Shown piece after piece: positions 11,330 to 22,225 of a stretch of 64,000 nucleotides of DNA (position 1 is its first letter; each line of letters starts with the position of its first letter). Under the pieces are notes generated by a model. That model searched no databases. It saw only the letters and a program-made list of their open reading frames with translations, and was not told the origin of the DNA. The stretch covers positions 1 to 64,000 of the forward strand of contig CAJQUW010012506.1 of the NCBI GenBank assembly GCA_907163375.1. Reading direction: 5' to 3'. This DNA comes from Prostheceraeus crozeri (lineage: Eukaryota > Platyhelminthes > Polycladida > Euryleptidae). The translations under genes and the position numbers were made by a program.

Positions 11330-13335
11330 TGCCTAAAGTCGCCAGGTCTGATAAGACGAAAGGAGGCGGAAACCTTTTCTATGACATAAAGTTTCTAGAC
11401 ATTTTCAATTTATGGTCTTTCTCCTTAGCCGCGTTGGGCTAATAATTTAGAAACCACTTCCCTCACTCAACATTTAAAGAAAGACTATTCCAACATAAGT
11501 AGACAGTCTGAATGCACGGACACGGGGGTTTTCCTGTCATAGTTACTTTAATTCAATGGAGCACATTTGAAAGAACATGGTATTAGGGGGTGGCTTTAAA
11601 CATTTGTCAACAAACAGGGTTGTCAAACAGCACACCAAGACATAGGATCGACCACCAAGCATTTAATGTACATAGACCAAAATAATTTTGTACTGGGAGT
11701 GGCATTATCCACGCCTTTTGCCACAGTCTGACTTCCAATGGGAAGAGCCCATGACTTTGAAACACTTCTCCATCCAGGAGCACACATCCAGGCAACTGGG
11801 AGATGAGGCCCCGCCCATAAGTTATTATTGAAGTCGACCTCATCTAATCGAGAAGGTATTCTGAATAGGCCCTTATGATTTCCTCACTCGCAACACCCGA
11901 AATCTGCAAATAAGTCCAGTCCCAGAAATGCTCTCTCGTCCTTTATTAAGAACACAATAAGCATATATGAGCGGCAAAATGACTTAGAAGATATACGCCC
12001 CTAGGAAGTTGTTGCTCACGCTAACAACCCATGAACTAGCAGCATTATATCGTGCACTCTTCAATCCTCAACATCTCTATCTTTGCATGGGAGGCAACTT
12101 GACAAAGACCATCGCGCTACATCACAGTTAGACCGAAGCCATTTCTAACCGTATATAGAATTATAATAAATAAACACGGGGGCTGACTCCAGAATCCCTT
12201 CCAAAAGGCGTTCATTAAAAAATTTAAGAATAATGGCCCTCTTTGGTAAAACATGGACGGCACGTAAGAAAGCGCATGACTATTCGTGCTCGAGATGATC
12301 CGGAAACGCGTAACAAGTTATGCACCTGCATAACAAGTCCAAGTCATACAGCCGAAGGGAGGGGAACACCTGTCTTCTATGACCATAAAGGTTCATAGAC
12401 AAGTCTTTTCATTTATGTCTTACATTATCCTTAGGCCCGTTGGCTATTAATTTTAAGAACACACACTTCCCCTCACTCACATTTAAAGACAAGACTAATT
12501 CCGCAGACATAATGCCGGCTGATGCGGACGGAAAGGGGTGTTCCTTATAGATTCTTAAATTCCATGGACAGCATTGAAAGAAAGTGGTATTAGAGGGTGG
12601 CTTAACATTTGTCAACAAACATGTTGTCAACACACCCAAGACATAGGATCGACCCACTGGCATTTAATGTAACATAGACAAATAATTTGTATGCGAGTGC
12701 ATTATCCAACCTTGCCACAGTCTGACAGTCCAATGAAAGAGCCCCCACATGACATTGAACACTTCTCCAAATCCAGCACACCATAAAGGCACTGGGAATG
12801 CAGCGCCCGACATAGTATATTTATTTGAAGTCGCCCTCATCTCATCGATAAGTCTTATGAATAGGACAGTATGATTTTCCCTCATCGCACCCGAATCTGC
12901 CATAGTCAGTCCAGATATGCTCGCTCCCTTTATGGAAGAACACAATAAGCAATATGAGAGCGGAAAATGACTTAAAGTATAAAGCCACTAGTCAAGTTGG
13001 TTGCTCACCCAATTGAACAAGCACAAACATTAATCGTGCACATATTAATCATTCCTCAAATTCTAATCTTTTTGACCATGGGGGATGCAACTTGACAAAG
13101 TCGCATCCGCTATCCAGTTTCTGGCAGACAACCCTTACGACAAATAACCGTATATCGAAATTCTAATAGTAAGAACACGGGCTAACTCCAAAAGTCCTTT
13201 CCCAAAGGACTTCTTAAATTAAGAATAAAAAGCCCTCTTGTTAAAAAAAACCATGGAGGATGTAAGAAAGCGCAGAGACTATCGGAATCGTGACTGATCC
13301 GGAAACAGTATCAAAAGTTATGCCACTCGCAGCTG
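11330..13335. repeat. tandem duplication of a unit of about 1.0 kb
   Basis: Copy 1 is about 11330-12335 and copy 2 about 12336-13335. Shared landmarks include GGTATTAG.GGGTGGCTT (11580 and 12586), CAAGACATAGGATCGACC (11635 and 12638), GCATTATCCA (11701 and 12700) and GGAAACG..A.CAA.AGTTATGC (12301 and 13311), all offset by about 1000-1010 bp. Similarity is about 85 percent with many small gaps. Matching minus-strand frames (11607-11843 and 12602-12945) share FHWTVRLWQ-like and WSILCLG-like stretches, so the unit was probably coding on the minus strand. Confidence 0.75.
11607..13300 (-). other. duplicated minus-strand coding-like sequence, unrecognised
   Basis: In both copies of the 1-kb duplication the minus strand yields similar peptide stretches in the same order. 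In copy 2 these are a GAAFPVPLWCAGFGEVFNVM-like segment, HWTVRLWQGWI and SILCLG, then a separate frame with FQCCPWNLRIYKEHPFPSAS and VLSLNVSEGKCVFLKLI. Peptide patterns kept between copies suggest former selection on protein, or a recent duplication of coding DNA. I do not recognise the family. Reading frames are interrupted in both copies. Confidence 0.3.
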
Positions 13336-13399
13336 TTTTGCACCAAATGCGTGTCATTTCCGAAGACATCACTGTTTTAAACACAATGTTAAAATCTAA

Positions 13400-13930
13400 A
13401 GTAGAACTTTGCAAGCCCATTTAAGGTCTGTCATGCTATCTGTGGATCACTCCAAGGTAGAAATGTACAAGTTATTTTGATTAACCATCACTTCTAAAAC
13501 ATGCCCTTTGCGGCAACATAGTGGAATTCGGTAGAGTCGATACAGACAGACTTCTTTCCCTACCTTTCGGACAACCACTAGACAGAGTCTCAAGCAGGAA
13601 ATCATTATAAAATATTTAGGCATCCAAGTTTGATAGTATCCAACTATCCCACTGTCCATAAACCGCACCCCAATAGAGGGAACCGTCTTTAAGCATCACC
13701 ACAAATAAAGGCAAAGCTTGGCTGCTTCCAGTATGGAGTGGCCGCACACAGATACGGCGAAGATGCTTTTCTTCCGCTCCCAAGATGTACTCCAATGAAG
13801 CTAAAATCCTCAAGAACAATACTATGAAACGGCGAAAGGCAATCATCGAAGTCAATCAGATAGAAAAATGACACTGGGACACTATGAAGATGCCTTAGTT
13901 CTCTTAAAATTAAAAGTAGAATGACCATGG
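13400..13930 (-). other. minus-strand coding-like stretch, unrecognised
   Basis: Three overlapping minus-strand frames (13447-13668, 13616-13855, 13689-13928) hold well-mixed protein sequence, including HSVPVSFFYLIDFDDCLSPF and HLGSGRKASSPYLCAATPYW. The change of frame along the stretch suggests a single broken coding region. No family recognised. It follows the 1-kb duplication on the same strand and may belong with it. Confidence 0.3.
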
Positions 13931-13967
13931 TTTAAATCACAGTCGCATCAGTCTGAACTAACGAAGT

Positions 13968-13969
<2 letters not shown>

Positions 13970-14013
<44 letters not shown>
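13970..14013. repeat. 44-bp poly-G run
   Basis: An uninterrupted G homopolymer. The proline-only frame on the opposite strand is an artefact of it. See the finding on G runs. Confidence 0.9.
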
Positions 14014-14014
<1 letters not shown>

Positions 14015-14277
14015 AACGCGGTCGCTCAGCTTTGGGAAGGACAAGCGATGCTAGGAGAATCCTAACACTCATGACCGTAAGGCCAATCCAGACAACTACC
14101 TCTACCTCCACCCAAGAGACAGACAACGTTCTCTTACCGTCCGGCGATGTCTGATGATGAAATTGCTTTCCTCTCTTGTTGTTGGTTGATGTTTTCCCTG
14201 TTTTACTGTGAGGCCTTTTGTGAGTGAGGATGCCTTGTAACAGCGTTGCAACTCCTCATCACCTTCATATCATGACC

Positions 14278-14490
14278 TTATATCAACTGGTTTTCTGACT
14301 TGTTTCCTCCCTCACCATGAGTGACTTTGTATTTCCTGCCGGTGATGTTGAGCCATACAAAAACTTTGTTTTCTGCTACCATCAGTATGACCCTATGTGC
14401 GAATGCTATGAAAATCGGTTGTGATGATGAAGTAAACATATCATGTACATCTGTGTCGTGTTTCCTTTCACAATAAAGTTGCAGGTTCAA
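14278..14490 (-). other. minus-strand frame, unrecognised
   Basis: A 70-residue frame (with IAFAHRVILMVAENKVFVWL and a polar tail) beside the poly-G run. The hydrophobic stretch could be a membrane segment. There is no other support. Confidence 0.15.
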
Positions 14491-14519
14491 ATAGGTGGGA
14501 CTGACTTGTAATAATGTTC

Positions 14520-15780
14520 TTAAACCATGTCCGGTGTAAGATAGGTGAAATATAAATGAGTCAAATCCTCACTGTTTTGTAAAGTTAGAAATTATAAGTA
14601 GACGTTTTTGTAAAGTTAGCAGAAATTAATTTGATGATTGCTAAAGTTAGAAATAAAGCTATAATCAATAGTCGCTGTTGTAAATAGGTGAAATATCAAG
14701 TAAGTCAGACATTGATTTCATCTGTTTAGTAAAGTTAGAAAAGAAGTGTGACGTTTGTCAAAGTTCAGAATAAAGTTGAACGTTTAGTAAAGTTGAGAAT
14801 AAAGTGTGATGTTTGTAACTTAGAAATAAATTATAACCATTGTCGGTAGTTTGGAAGATAGGTTGAAATACGAAAGTGACGTCAGTAAAGCATTCACTGT
14901 TTGTAAGTTAAAATAAAGTGAAGCTTGATAAAGATAGAAATAAAGTTGACGTTTTATAAGTTAGAAATAAAACACACAACAGATGTTTGTAAAGTTTAGA
15001 AAATGAAGTTATAACAAATCACTGTTATGTAAGATAGGTGAAATATATATGCAAACGTCAGAATTCACTTCACTGTTTTAAAGTAAGAAATACTAGTTGA
15101 GCGTTGTTAAAGTTAGAAATACAAGTTGATGAATAGTAAAGTTAGAAATAAAGCTATAATCAATGTCGCAGTTTGTAAGATAGGTGAAATATAAAGTGAA
15201 GTCCGACTTATTTCACTGTTTATTAAAGGAGCAAAGGAAGTTGACGTTTGTAAAGCTTAGAACAATAGTTGACGTTATGCTACAAGTTAGAAATAAAGTT
15301 GAGATTGTAAAGTATGAAATCAATTACAACCATGTCGGTGTTTGTCCGATAGGTGAAATATAACGTGATTCGAGAATCATTTCACTGTTTGTTCAAGTCT
15401 CGAAACTCACGTTGAAGATTCGTACAGTTCGACAATACATTATAAAGTGTCACTGCTTGCACGCTTATTGTTGAAACATATGATGAAGCATAATCCTTAT
15501 CCCAGTTTGTAAAGTAGACATATACAGTCTGCCGTTTGTTATACAGTTAGAAAATGCAGATGATGTTTTAACTTAGAACATAAAGTATCAAACCAGTCAC
15601 TACTGATTGTACAGTATGAGATATAAAAGTTGATTGATGTGTTAAAGTTTGTAGATAGTGACCGTGTAACATACAGTACCATAGGTCTTTCATTGATTTG
15701 TAAAATAGACCTTAAGTATTGTTTTGTAATGTTGGCAGTGACTGTCCATTCACCAATAGGTTAAGTAATAAATGAACTAT
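14520..15780. repeat. nested tandem array of about 29-bp units in higher-order blocks
   Basis: The basic unit GTTTGTAAAGTTAGAAATAA recurs every 27-33 bp. A longer landmark, GATAGGTGAAATAT, recurs near 14541, 14686, 14859, 15034, 15179 and 15351, with steps of about 145 and 172-175 bp, giving a higher-order pattern. The array decays after 15400. It shares its GTTAGAAA core with the 120-bp arrays in the arms, so the two may be related. Confidence 0.75.
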
Positions 15781-15784
15781 ACAC

Positions 15785-15985
15785 TAACGGTTAACACACG
15801 ACGCACTTGTGTTATATAAAACCCCTAAATCCCTAAATCCCAGCCGTAGGTAACCCAAATCCCCATAAGATGATGGACTCCGGCATTTATAGGTGAAGTA
15901 TAGAAGATAGTCAGAATCATGTCAGAGTTTGTAATGAGCATCCTCCAACAAGCGAAATGTGACATCATGAAAAATTTCTTCGGCT
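15785..15985. other. stretch between array and TATA-like boxes: nothing recognised
   Basis: Includes two and a half CCCTAAAT units near 15825, too few to be a telomere repeat. Confidence 0.4.
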
Positions 15986-15989
15986 TAGG

Positions 15990-16235
15990 AAACATCAATC
16001 ACTTTGCTGACTCATGTCTATAAATAGCTCTGACACTCATGAATGGTAATGCACCAGTCAGTTAATATTGAATCTATCATCTTGTTCAACCTTTTCACCG
16101 ACACGTGTGGGGGCGTATTTATCAACAAAGCGATGGCGCCTCACGTCAGCGCAGCGTGAACTTTCAACCGACGCCGATTAGAGAGGGTATTATTTCCTAG
16201 TCTATAAATAGCGCTGACGGTCCTCATAACGCGAA
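15990..16235 (+). promoter_or_regulatory. duplicated TATA-box-like block
   Basis: Two copies of TCTATAAATAGC.CTGAC lie about 186 bp apart (16017 and 16203). Each is followed some 35-70 bp on by TTCAACC..TTTCACCGAC or TTTTTCAACCGAC. TATAAATAG is a good match to an animal TATA box, and the second lies 40 bp before an ATG-started 92-codon frame (16244-16522). That frame has no recognisable domain. A core-promoter role is an inference. Confidence 0.35.
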
Positions 16236-16243
16236 GAAAACGC

Positions 16244-16522
16244 ATGTATAGATACCTTTTTCAACCGACTAGAGAGGACGATAGTGTCATTGCGATGACT
16301 CATTCAAAACACATCATGTGCATAACACATATCGATTACGGTGGACTCTACAGATACCGCATTAAAGACACACACACACACAATGTCAGCTACTTGCATG
16401 AATCACGTACACCGGAGTCCATGACTCCTATGTCGCGTTGTGAAACACTGCAATATGTAGCAAGGATCCCACTGTCCGAATCAAAGCATGCAGGAAAGAG
16501 TTCAGCTACAAAATATCCATGA
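16244..16522 (+). CDS. hypothetical small ORF downstream of a TATA-like box
   Basis: A 92-codon ATG frame (starting MYRYLFQPTRED) placed 40 bp after a TATAAATAG box. Basic and polar, rich in H, T and R, with a TH repeat from CACACA. No signal peptide or family motif. Position is the only support and it may be chance. Confidence 0.2.
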   Translation: MYRYLFQPTREDDSVIAMTHSKHIMCITHIDYGGLYRYRIKDTHTHNVSYLHESRTPESMTPMSRCETLQYVARIPLSESKHAGKSSATKYP

Positions 16523-16575
16523 TATACTAGTTTTGTATGTGCTAATTCATAACAATATCAATTGACCGGACTCTA

Positions 16576-17058
16576 CTATATCTCTTCAATGTCAGACAAC
16601 AAGACACAGAGACGGAGGGGACGCGGCGTAGATGAGGCATGAGTGTCCCATTTTCTTGACGACATTCGTAACCACATTCGCCTGCATCGCATCACGAAAT
16701 GAGAAAGGTTTCCTAGGACTTGGATTTTTGTCGCAGAGAAAGCATTTGAAGATTTCGACCGGTGCTCATAGCTAAATCGACAAACCCATTTGTGGACCGA
16801 CCGGCGATGATAGACTATAAGTTGGGAAGATGGGTATAGCAAACGTGTTCTAAAAATCGAGTGTCTCTGTCATCTTCTGAGATCTTCATTTAGCACATGG
16901 CGTTTGGATAGATGCGGATGGGGCCGCATAACACACAAATGACTTGACGGGTTGAGTGAAACTTCCCTTTTACATACTTTGACCCGAGAGGGTTTTGGAA
17001 TCACGATGTAGCAGCGATCATTATGAAGAATTATCTCTTGAACTGCGAATAAATACAA
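16576..17058 (-). other. minus-strand coding-like stretch, unrecognised
   Basis: Two successive minus-strand frames (16870-17058 and 16576-16842) of basic, well-mixed composition (IILHNDRCYIVIPKPSRVKV; LIVYHRRSVHKWVCRFSYEH). They meet without a clear start or splice signal. No family recognised. Confidence 0.2.
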
Positions 17059-17059
17059 T

Positions 17060-17985
17060 GCCGCTCTTGGCTAACGATTAATGACACGGCAAGATTAGCA
17101 TAGGATAACGCGATGCCACCATCGTATTGAACAGCGTTCTAGACATTATCTGACAGTTGACGCTTTTCACATCCATGCAAATTTAACATCATCGGACGTT
17201 TTTCCTGATTACCTACGAGGCATGCTGATAATTTCCGACCTGCGTTAAAACCTGAGTGACTATGGTACAGCCTACGAAAAAGAGAGAGTCATGTTCATAT
17301 ATGCTACCACCATGATGGCAGAACGATCTCTGTCTACACAGCTCTCCGCTTTATTTTCCCGTAAAATAGTTGTGAAACTTTTGTGTTTCACTTCATCCTA
17401 GCAGGTTGATTTTTATCCTCGAAACACCATGGAGTTGCGCAGTGTTTCCTAACTCATATGCATCAGACCTTGCAACGTTACTGGCTGCTATAAAAATATA
17501 CTTGTATGCTGTCGATGCAGAGTCAACAGCACTGTCTTTATTTACAAAACAGTCTACACACGCATTCAATTTGTATAAGGACAAACACACATTACTGTAA
17601 ACGCTGTACGCTAACGCCTATGACTGCCAGAACACATTTAACACTACAAACTTTTCCACAATGAAACGTTCGCCTAAGTTTTCACAACAGCCTGTCAAAG
17701 ACTTCTTACAAAACTTGCTTCCAACAAACGTTTGCGATTTAGACTTTTAAGCGAGGGGCCTGGCTTCACGTCTTCTACAACGAACGTATAACGAAACGTG
17801 ATCTAAACACTCGTAAATCCAGCTGGAGGAGCTAAGCCTTGGATTATGGACTGTGTTACGACCACCGCGACATTCAATGTCATGAGAACTACTCTGCACA
17901 ACCCTCAAAACCGTTTTTTGGACCAGACTTTACCTGGATTATACAAACATTCACCGCTTACTGTACAACGCTTTTATACAGTGTG
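17060..17985. other. centre of giant element, right part: no gene recognised
   Basis: Mixed sequence up to the inner edge of the right arm. Frames at 17393-17600 lie on both strands at the same place and carry no features. Confidence 0.4.
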
Positions 17986-17989
17986 CAAA

Positions 17990-20900
17990 GCATCTACGAA
18001 CACAGTGCAGTAAAACTTTCTAGCCTGTGGTTAACACTGTTTTCATATAACATTCTAAATTACTCAGTCTCACTGCCGTAGAAAGACAGCTATTTAGTAA
18101 ATGCTATGCATACTCAGCATCTAAGCAGTCACAGGATTGATTTCTCTAATAAAGGGAACATTTGTGCAGTTGTCTCCATAAAACTATTCTAACACTAGTG
18201 AAAGTGAGTTACAAGACCAAATCTACACTGTGGCAAGTACAAACCTTTTCGATAAAACTTTCTAGTGCTGTGTTGAGTTCGGTACAGTTCATCAAACTTC
18301 AATGATCCCAACTTTACTTCAAGAATATTCACAAACCTAGTGTCGCGGCGTAAAACTATAATGACTACACTACACGGCTTCGTGCATTCATGATGAACAC
18401 TTTGTTTCGCAAACTCTCATGATCAAACTTTATAACTAACATCCAACCTGTGTTTAGCAGCAAAACTTTTGTACAACATGAAAAAGTGTCTGACGACAAC
18501 CACGAATAAAACGTCGATGATCAAACTCTACATTTACAAAACGTAGTGTCGTACAGTAAAACTATTTGACTACAACTAATCGCTTAGAATTCATAGACAC
18601 TTGTGTGTTCGCAAAACGCCATGACACAATCTTTCTAACTATAACATCAACCCGTGTTGCAGTAAAAGGCAATTACTAGACTAACTTTGCTTTTGCGAAA
18701 CCATGATACAACTTTCTGACGACACTACACGAATAAAACTTCAAATGATCATCTTTCCTAACTACACATCACCATGTGTTGCGGTATAACTATTTGACTA
18801 TACTAAACTTTTGCTTTGCAAACCATGATACCCCTTTCATGTCGACACTAAAACACAACTCCACACGATACAGACTTCATGATCAATCTTTTCTAACTAT
18901 GACATCAACCTGTGTTGCAGTACAACTTTTTACAACTCTTGATACACTTTCTGATGACACTCGCAAGAGCTCGTTCACTACGGATGAGAGAAGTCTGGTG
19001 TGTTAGCATGTGTGCAATGGTGGCGCTCCCGTTTTCATCCACTTCATCAATTAGCCTCCGGTGATATAGTCGCGCAGACGCATGGTTCATTCTCCATAGG
19101 TTGGCCAACTGTCGGGAGATAGCTGCAATGGAGATTTTATGAGGATAGACCTGTGTCAATGATAGCTAACTGTTCGCCCTGGCAGGTCAGAGTACAACGT
19201 GTGAGCCGAAAGGCAACCGCTTGGAAATCATGAACGCAGAGGACGAGTTTTCACAAGATTTCCATTGCCCACGTCTCTAGCAGTACAATCAGCGCTACGA
19301 TTTCACCGCTGTCCGTCAAGAACGCCCGACACACGAGGAAGTATCACAGCCGATAGATCACCGTGCCATTGCGCCGTCCATGACTTGATAGCCAGACATG
19401 AAAACTGGTGGAGTTATTTACAGGAGGTTGGTAAGATCGTTTGCGTTGATCAGGCTTGATAGCAAGCCGTGATTCACAAGCGTTTTCATGGAGATGTTTA
19501 GATGCCACCCATGACAAGATAGCTATGACTCACCGATTGGCGTTCAAAGTGCTACGTTTGAAGAAACTGTGTCAAATGCCTCAACATGGGCCGCCCCACG
19601 CGGTTCGGTCTATAATATACACACTCCTTGCCACACTTATCACTACGCATCAATTCCGCCGTCCCGAAGGAACACCCTGTCAGTGGGAATATGTAACAGC
19701 AAAACTGTCCGTGTCTGCTTCGCTTTCAGTGAAAAGCCTCGCTTGTATAATGCAGAGGACATGAGAAGACACTGCTGCGTACACACCCTTATCCATGCCT
19801 ACATGTGACTTTCACCAGGTCGAAAACCAGAAAAATTCTCAAAACACATAGTGAATTCAAATATTTGGCAACTTTTGTAGCAGGCTCTTCTAGAAAATTA
19901 TCAGTAGTCTGTCACTATAGGCCTGCTCAAATAGCGATCGAACCTTTTTTGAGAATCAAGTCCACGGACTGTAGAAGGAAAGTATACAAGCCTTTAGTTT
20001 TGGAATCTTTTTTGGCTTGGAGACGAAGGCCATCTCCTGGCGACAAACCTCTAAGTCTGACGCCCTAACCTATATGCAGCCATGAATATTATTCTAAGTC
20101 GGTGTCTTAAGAAACCGGTTTTAAAATTCAAATGCTATCCATACAGAGCCATCCGGAGTCACCCTACCCAACCGACTCGGTAGTAGAACAAGGACTTTCG
20201 CCCACGCACAATTCCACTATATAGAGGGACATGTGGCAAATCAGCTGACTGACGAATATATCCACTCAACCAAAAACTTTAAACCCGTCTATCTCCGGTT
20301 CAAGTGCTTCCGCGATTGAACTCCCAAATGTTGAGTGCCACTGTTTTCTTGCTCGCTCTACCCCTTTGTATTTAAGACATTCCCTCGACCCTCCTACGAT
20401 GACTCAAAAGCCGAGCTGAAAAAAACTCGGTCGTTTTTTCAAAAAGTTCCAAAATCTGAAAATGCAAAAAAACTGGCACGATTCAACAGAGCTCTCCTTT
20501 AGAAACAAAACCTTTCCATGTATCTGAAAATATATGATTTAGGGGGAGGAGTAATGGGAGAACACAAGTGCGGTCTTCGCCCTAACAGAAACCCCGCATC
20601 TCTTCTAGTTCACATATCCAATCCTCCGCTATAACGCAACAAAGGTGGCCTATAATTCTAACAACATTTTCATGAAAAATCTCATTGGAGACCAACTTTC
20701 AACTTTTTGTTCCGGTCCAGATTAGTACTTGAAACTCACCCCTCTAGATGCAAGGAAAGGACACCTAGATCCAATCAGATCTTGTGACTTCCCGGCCGAG
20801 CTTGGTATCACCCGCTAGAGCAATTTTCGTAAAAATTCTAACTCTGTCTGTTTTTTTTCGCCAATTCCCAAATTTTCACTTACCGTATCACATATAACGA

Positions 20901-21639
20901 GGACAGATAGGAACAGCAGTGTCTTCCACTGAATGTTCTACATTCCTTAGCTTTCGAAAAGAGGCTATTGCACGAACTTTCTACGATCCTACAACCAACG
21001 TGGAAGATTCGCTGCCGAGGAGGGGATTCGGCATCCTTCTCTCTCCAGATTGAGCTGGAAAGAATTTCCTAGGACCCAACATTGGCCAAAAACGTCCGAA
21101 TTTGCACCTGCCATTTTTCCATCCGAAGCACACCTTCATCGTCCGAAAAACGACTTTTCTAATCACAAAACATCCAAAACCTAGCGTTTTTCCAACTCCG
21201 TCGATTTCCTGAACATTTTCCCTCCCTAAACCGCCGGAAAATAGGACCAAACTGAGCTTTCCACTAGCATTTTCTCCACAATCTTCATCTCTCAATGGAG
21301 CTAATGCAATAATGCACCGACTTTTCTACGATCATCTAACACAAAGTTGGAAGTCTACAGGAGGGGGGTGGGGCGGGACGTCCTCCTTGTAAATTTTTTT
21401 CCTCTCGATACCGATTTTGCTGGAAAACTCTTCCCTAACCAAACAATTTTCACGATACACATACCATCCGAATTTTGCAATCCATTTATTTCCATCCCCG
21501 AGTCTCCTTCATCAATGCCGAAAAATGCCTTTTCCCTCAATCCAAACCATCAAAACTCCGCCTTGTGTTTAACAACTCTGCCAGATCCACCCCTTGCCAT
21601 CGCCCCCATCAGTAAAACTCCCTCCCTGCTTTCCTTTCA
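17990..21639. repeat. right inverted-repeat arm of the giant element, inner part
   Basis: Reverse complement of about 4290-7850 with about 80-85 percent similarity. The order is mirrored: 120-bp array (18270-18960), coding-like segment (18905-19159), non-repetitive part, then tandem units of about 300 bp (20985-21640). The outer part of this arm is displaced to 42693-43052 by the hAT-like insertion. Confidence 0.75.
18270..18960. repeat. tandem array, units of about 120 bp, inner end of right arm
   Basis: Mirror of 6930-7620. Landmarks CTAACTATACATCAACC-like, TTCAATGATCA and GATACACTTTCTGACGAC recur several times in inverted orientation. Confidence 0.75.
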
Positions 21640-21704
21640 CAGACTGTGGAGCTGAATGCGTTATCTCTTCGGCTCCCGGCACCGCTCACCAACGACACTG
21701 ATGA

Positions 21705-21740
21705 GGGGGGGGGGGGGGCAGCGGGGGGGGGAGGTGGGGT

Positions 21741-21779
<39 letters not shown>
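21705..21779. repeat. G-rich homopolymer block
   Basis: G runs broken by a few A, T and C, inside the left piece of the hAT-like element. Proline-only and glycine-only frames here are artefacts. Confidence 0.9.
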
Positions 21780-21780
<1 letters not shown>

Positions 21781-22225
21781 GAGGGGGGGAGGGCGTGAGA
21801 GGCTCCCGGCATCGGCTCCCTCCGGCTCCGAATATCACATGTCCAGAAGTTCTATCTATGCTGGTTTCCTGGATCCCGGGATGACAAACGGTATGTATTT
21901 GGATAACGGTGTGGCCTTTAGAGTCTTGCACACCGATCCTCAAAAATTAGTTTTTCATTAACTAGCAAGACGACTTAAGTTAATAATAAAAATGATTATT
22001 AGCCTAAATGAAAATGGCTCAAATAGACATACTTGTTTCATATATTTTTTGGCATGAATTGACTATCCTCTGAACGATCAAAATGAAGTTATAGCGCTGG
22101 ATTGCTATCTCAATTAGACTAGAAAACGATCTCCCGCACGAGGCTTAATATAAATGGCCCTATCGTGGGTGCAATCAGTCTATCTACGCGGGCACCTTCA
22201 ATCAGACATACATGAGTGATGAAAT

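Noticed and set aside
15822-15845. CCCTAAAT units like a telomere repeat
   Set aside because: Fewer than three units, inside a transposon-like region, with no array.
16680-16800. C2H2 zinc finger suggested by an FKCFLC-like stretch on the minus strand
   Set aside because: The second half with its histidine pair is missing and the frame has stops nearby.
21609-21961. Proline-only and glycine-only frames, also at 13932-14126 and 41042-41421
   Set aside because: They translate G or C homopolymers and have no other protein character.
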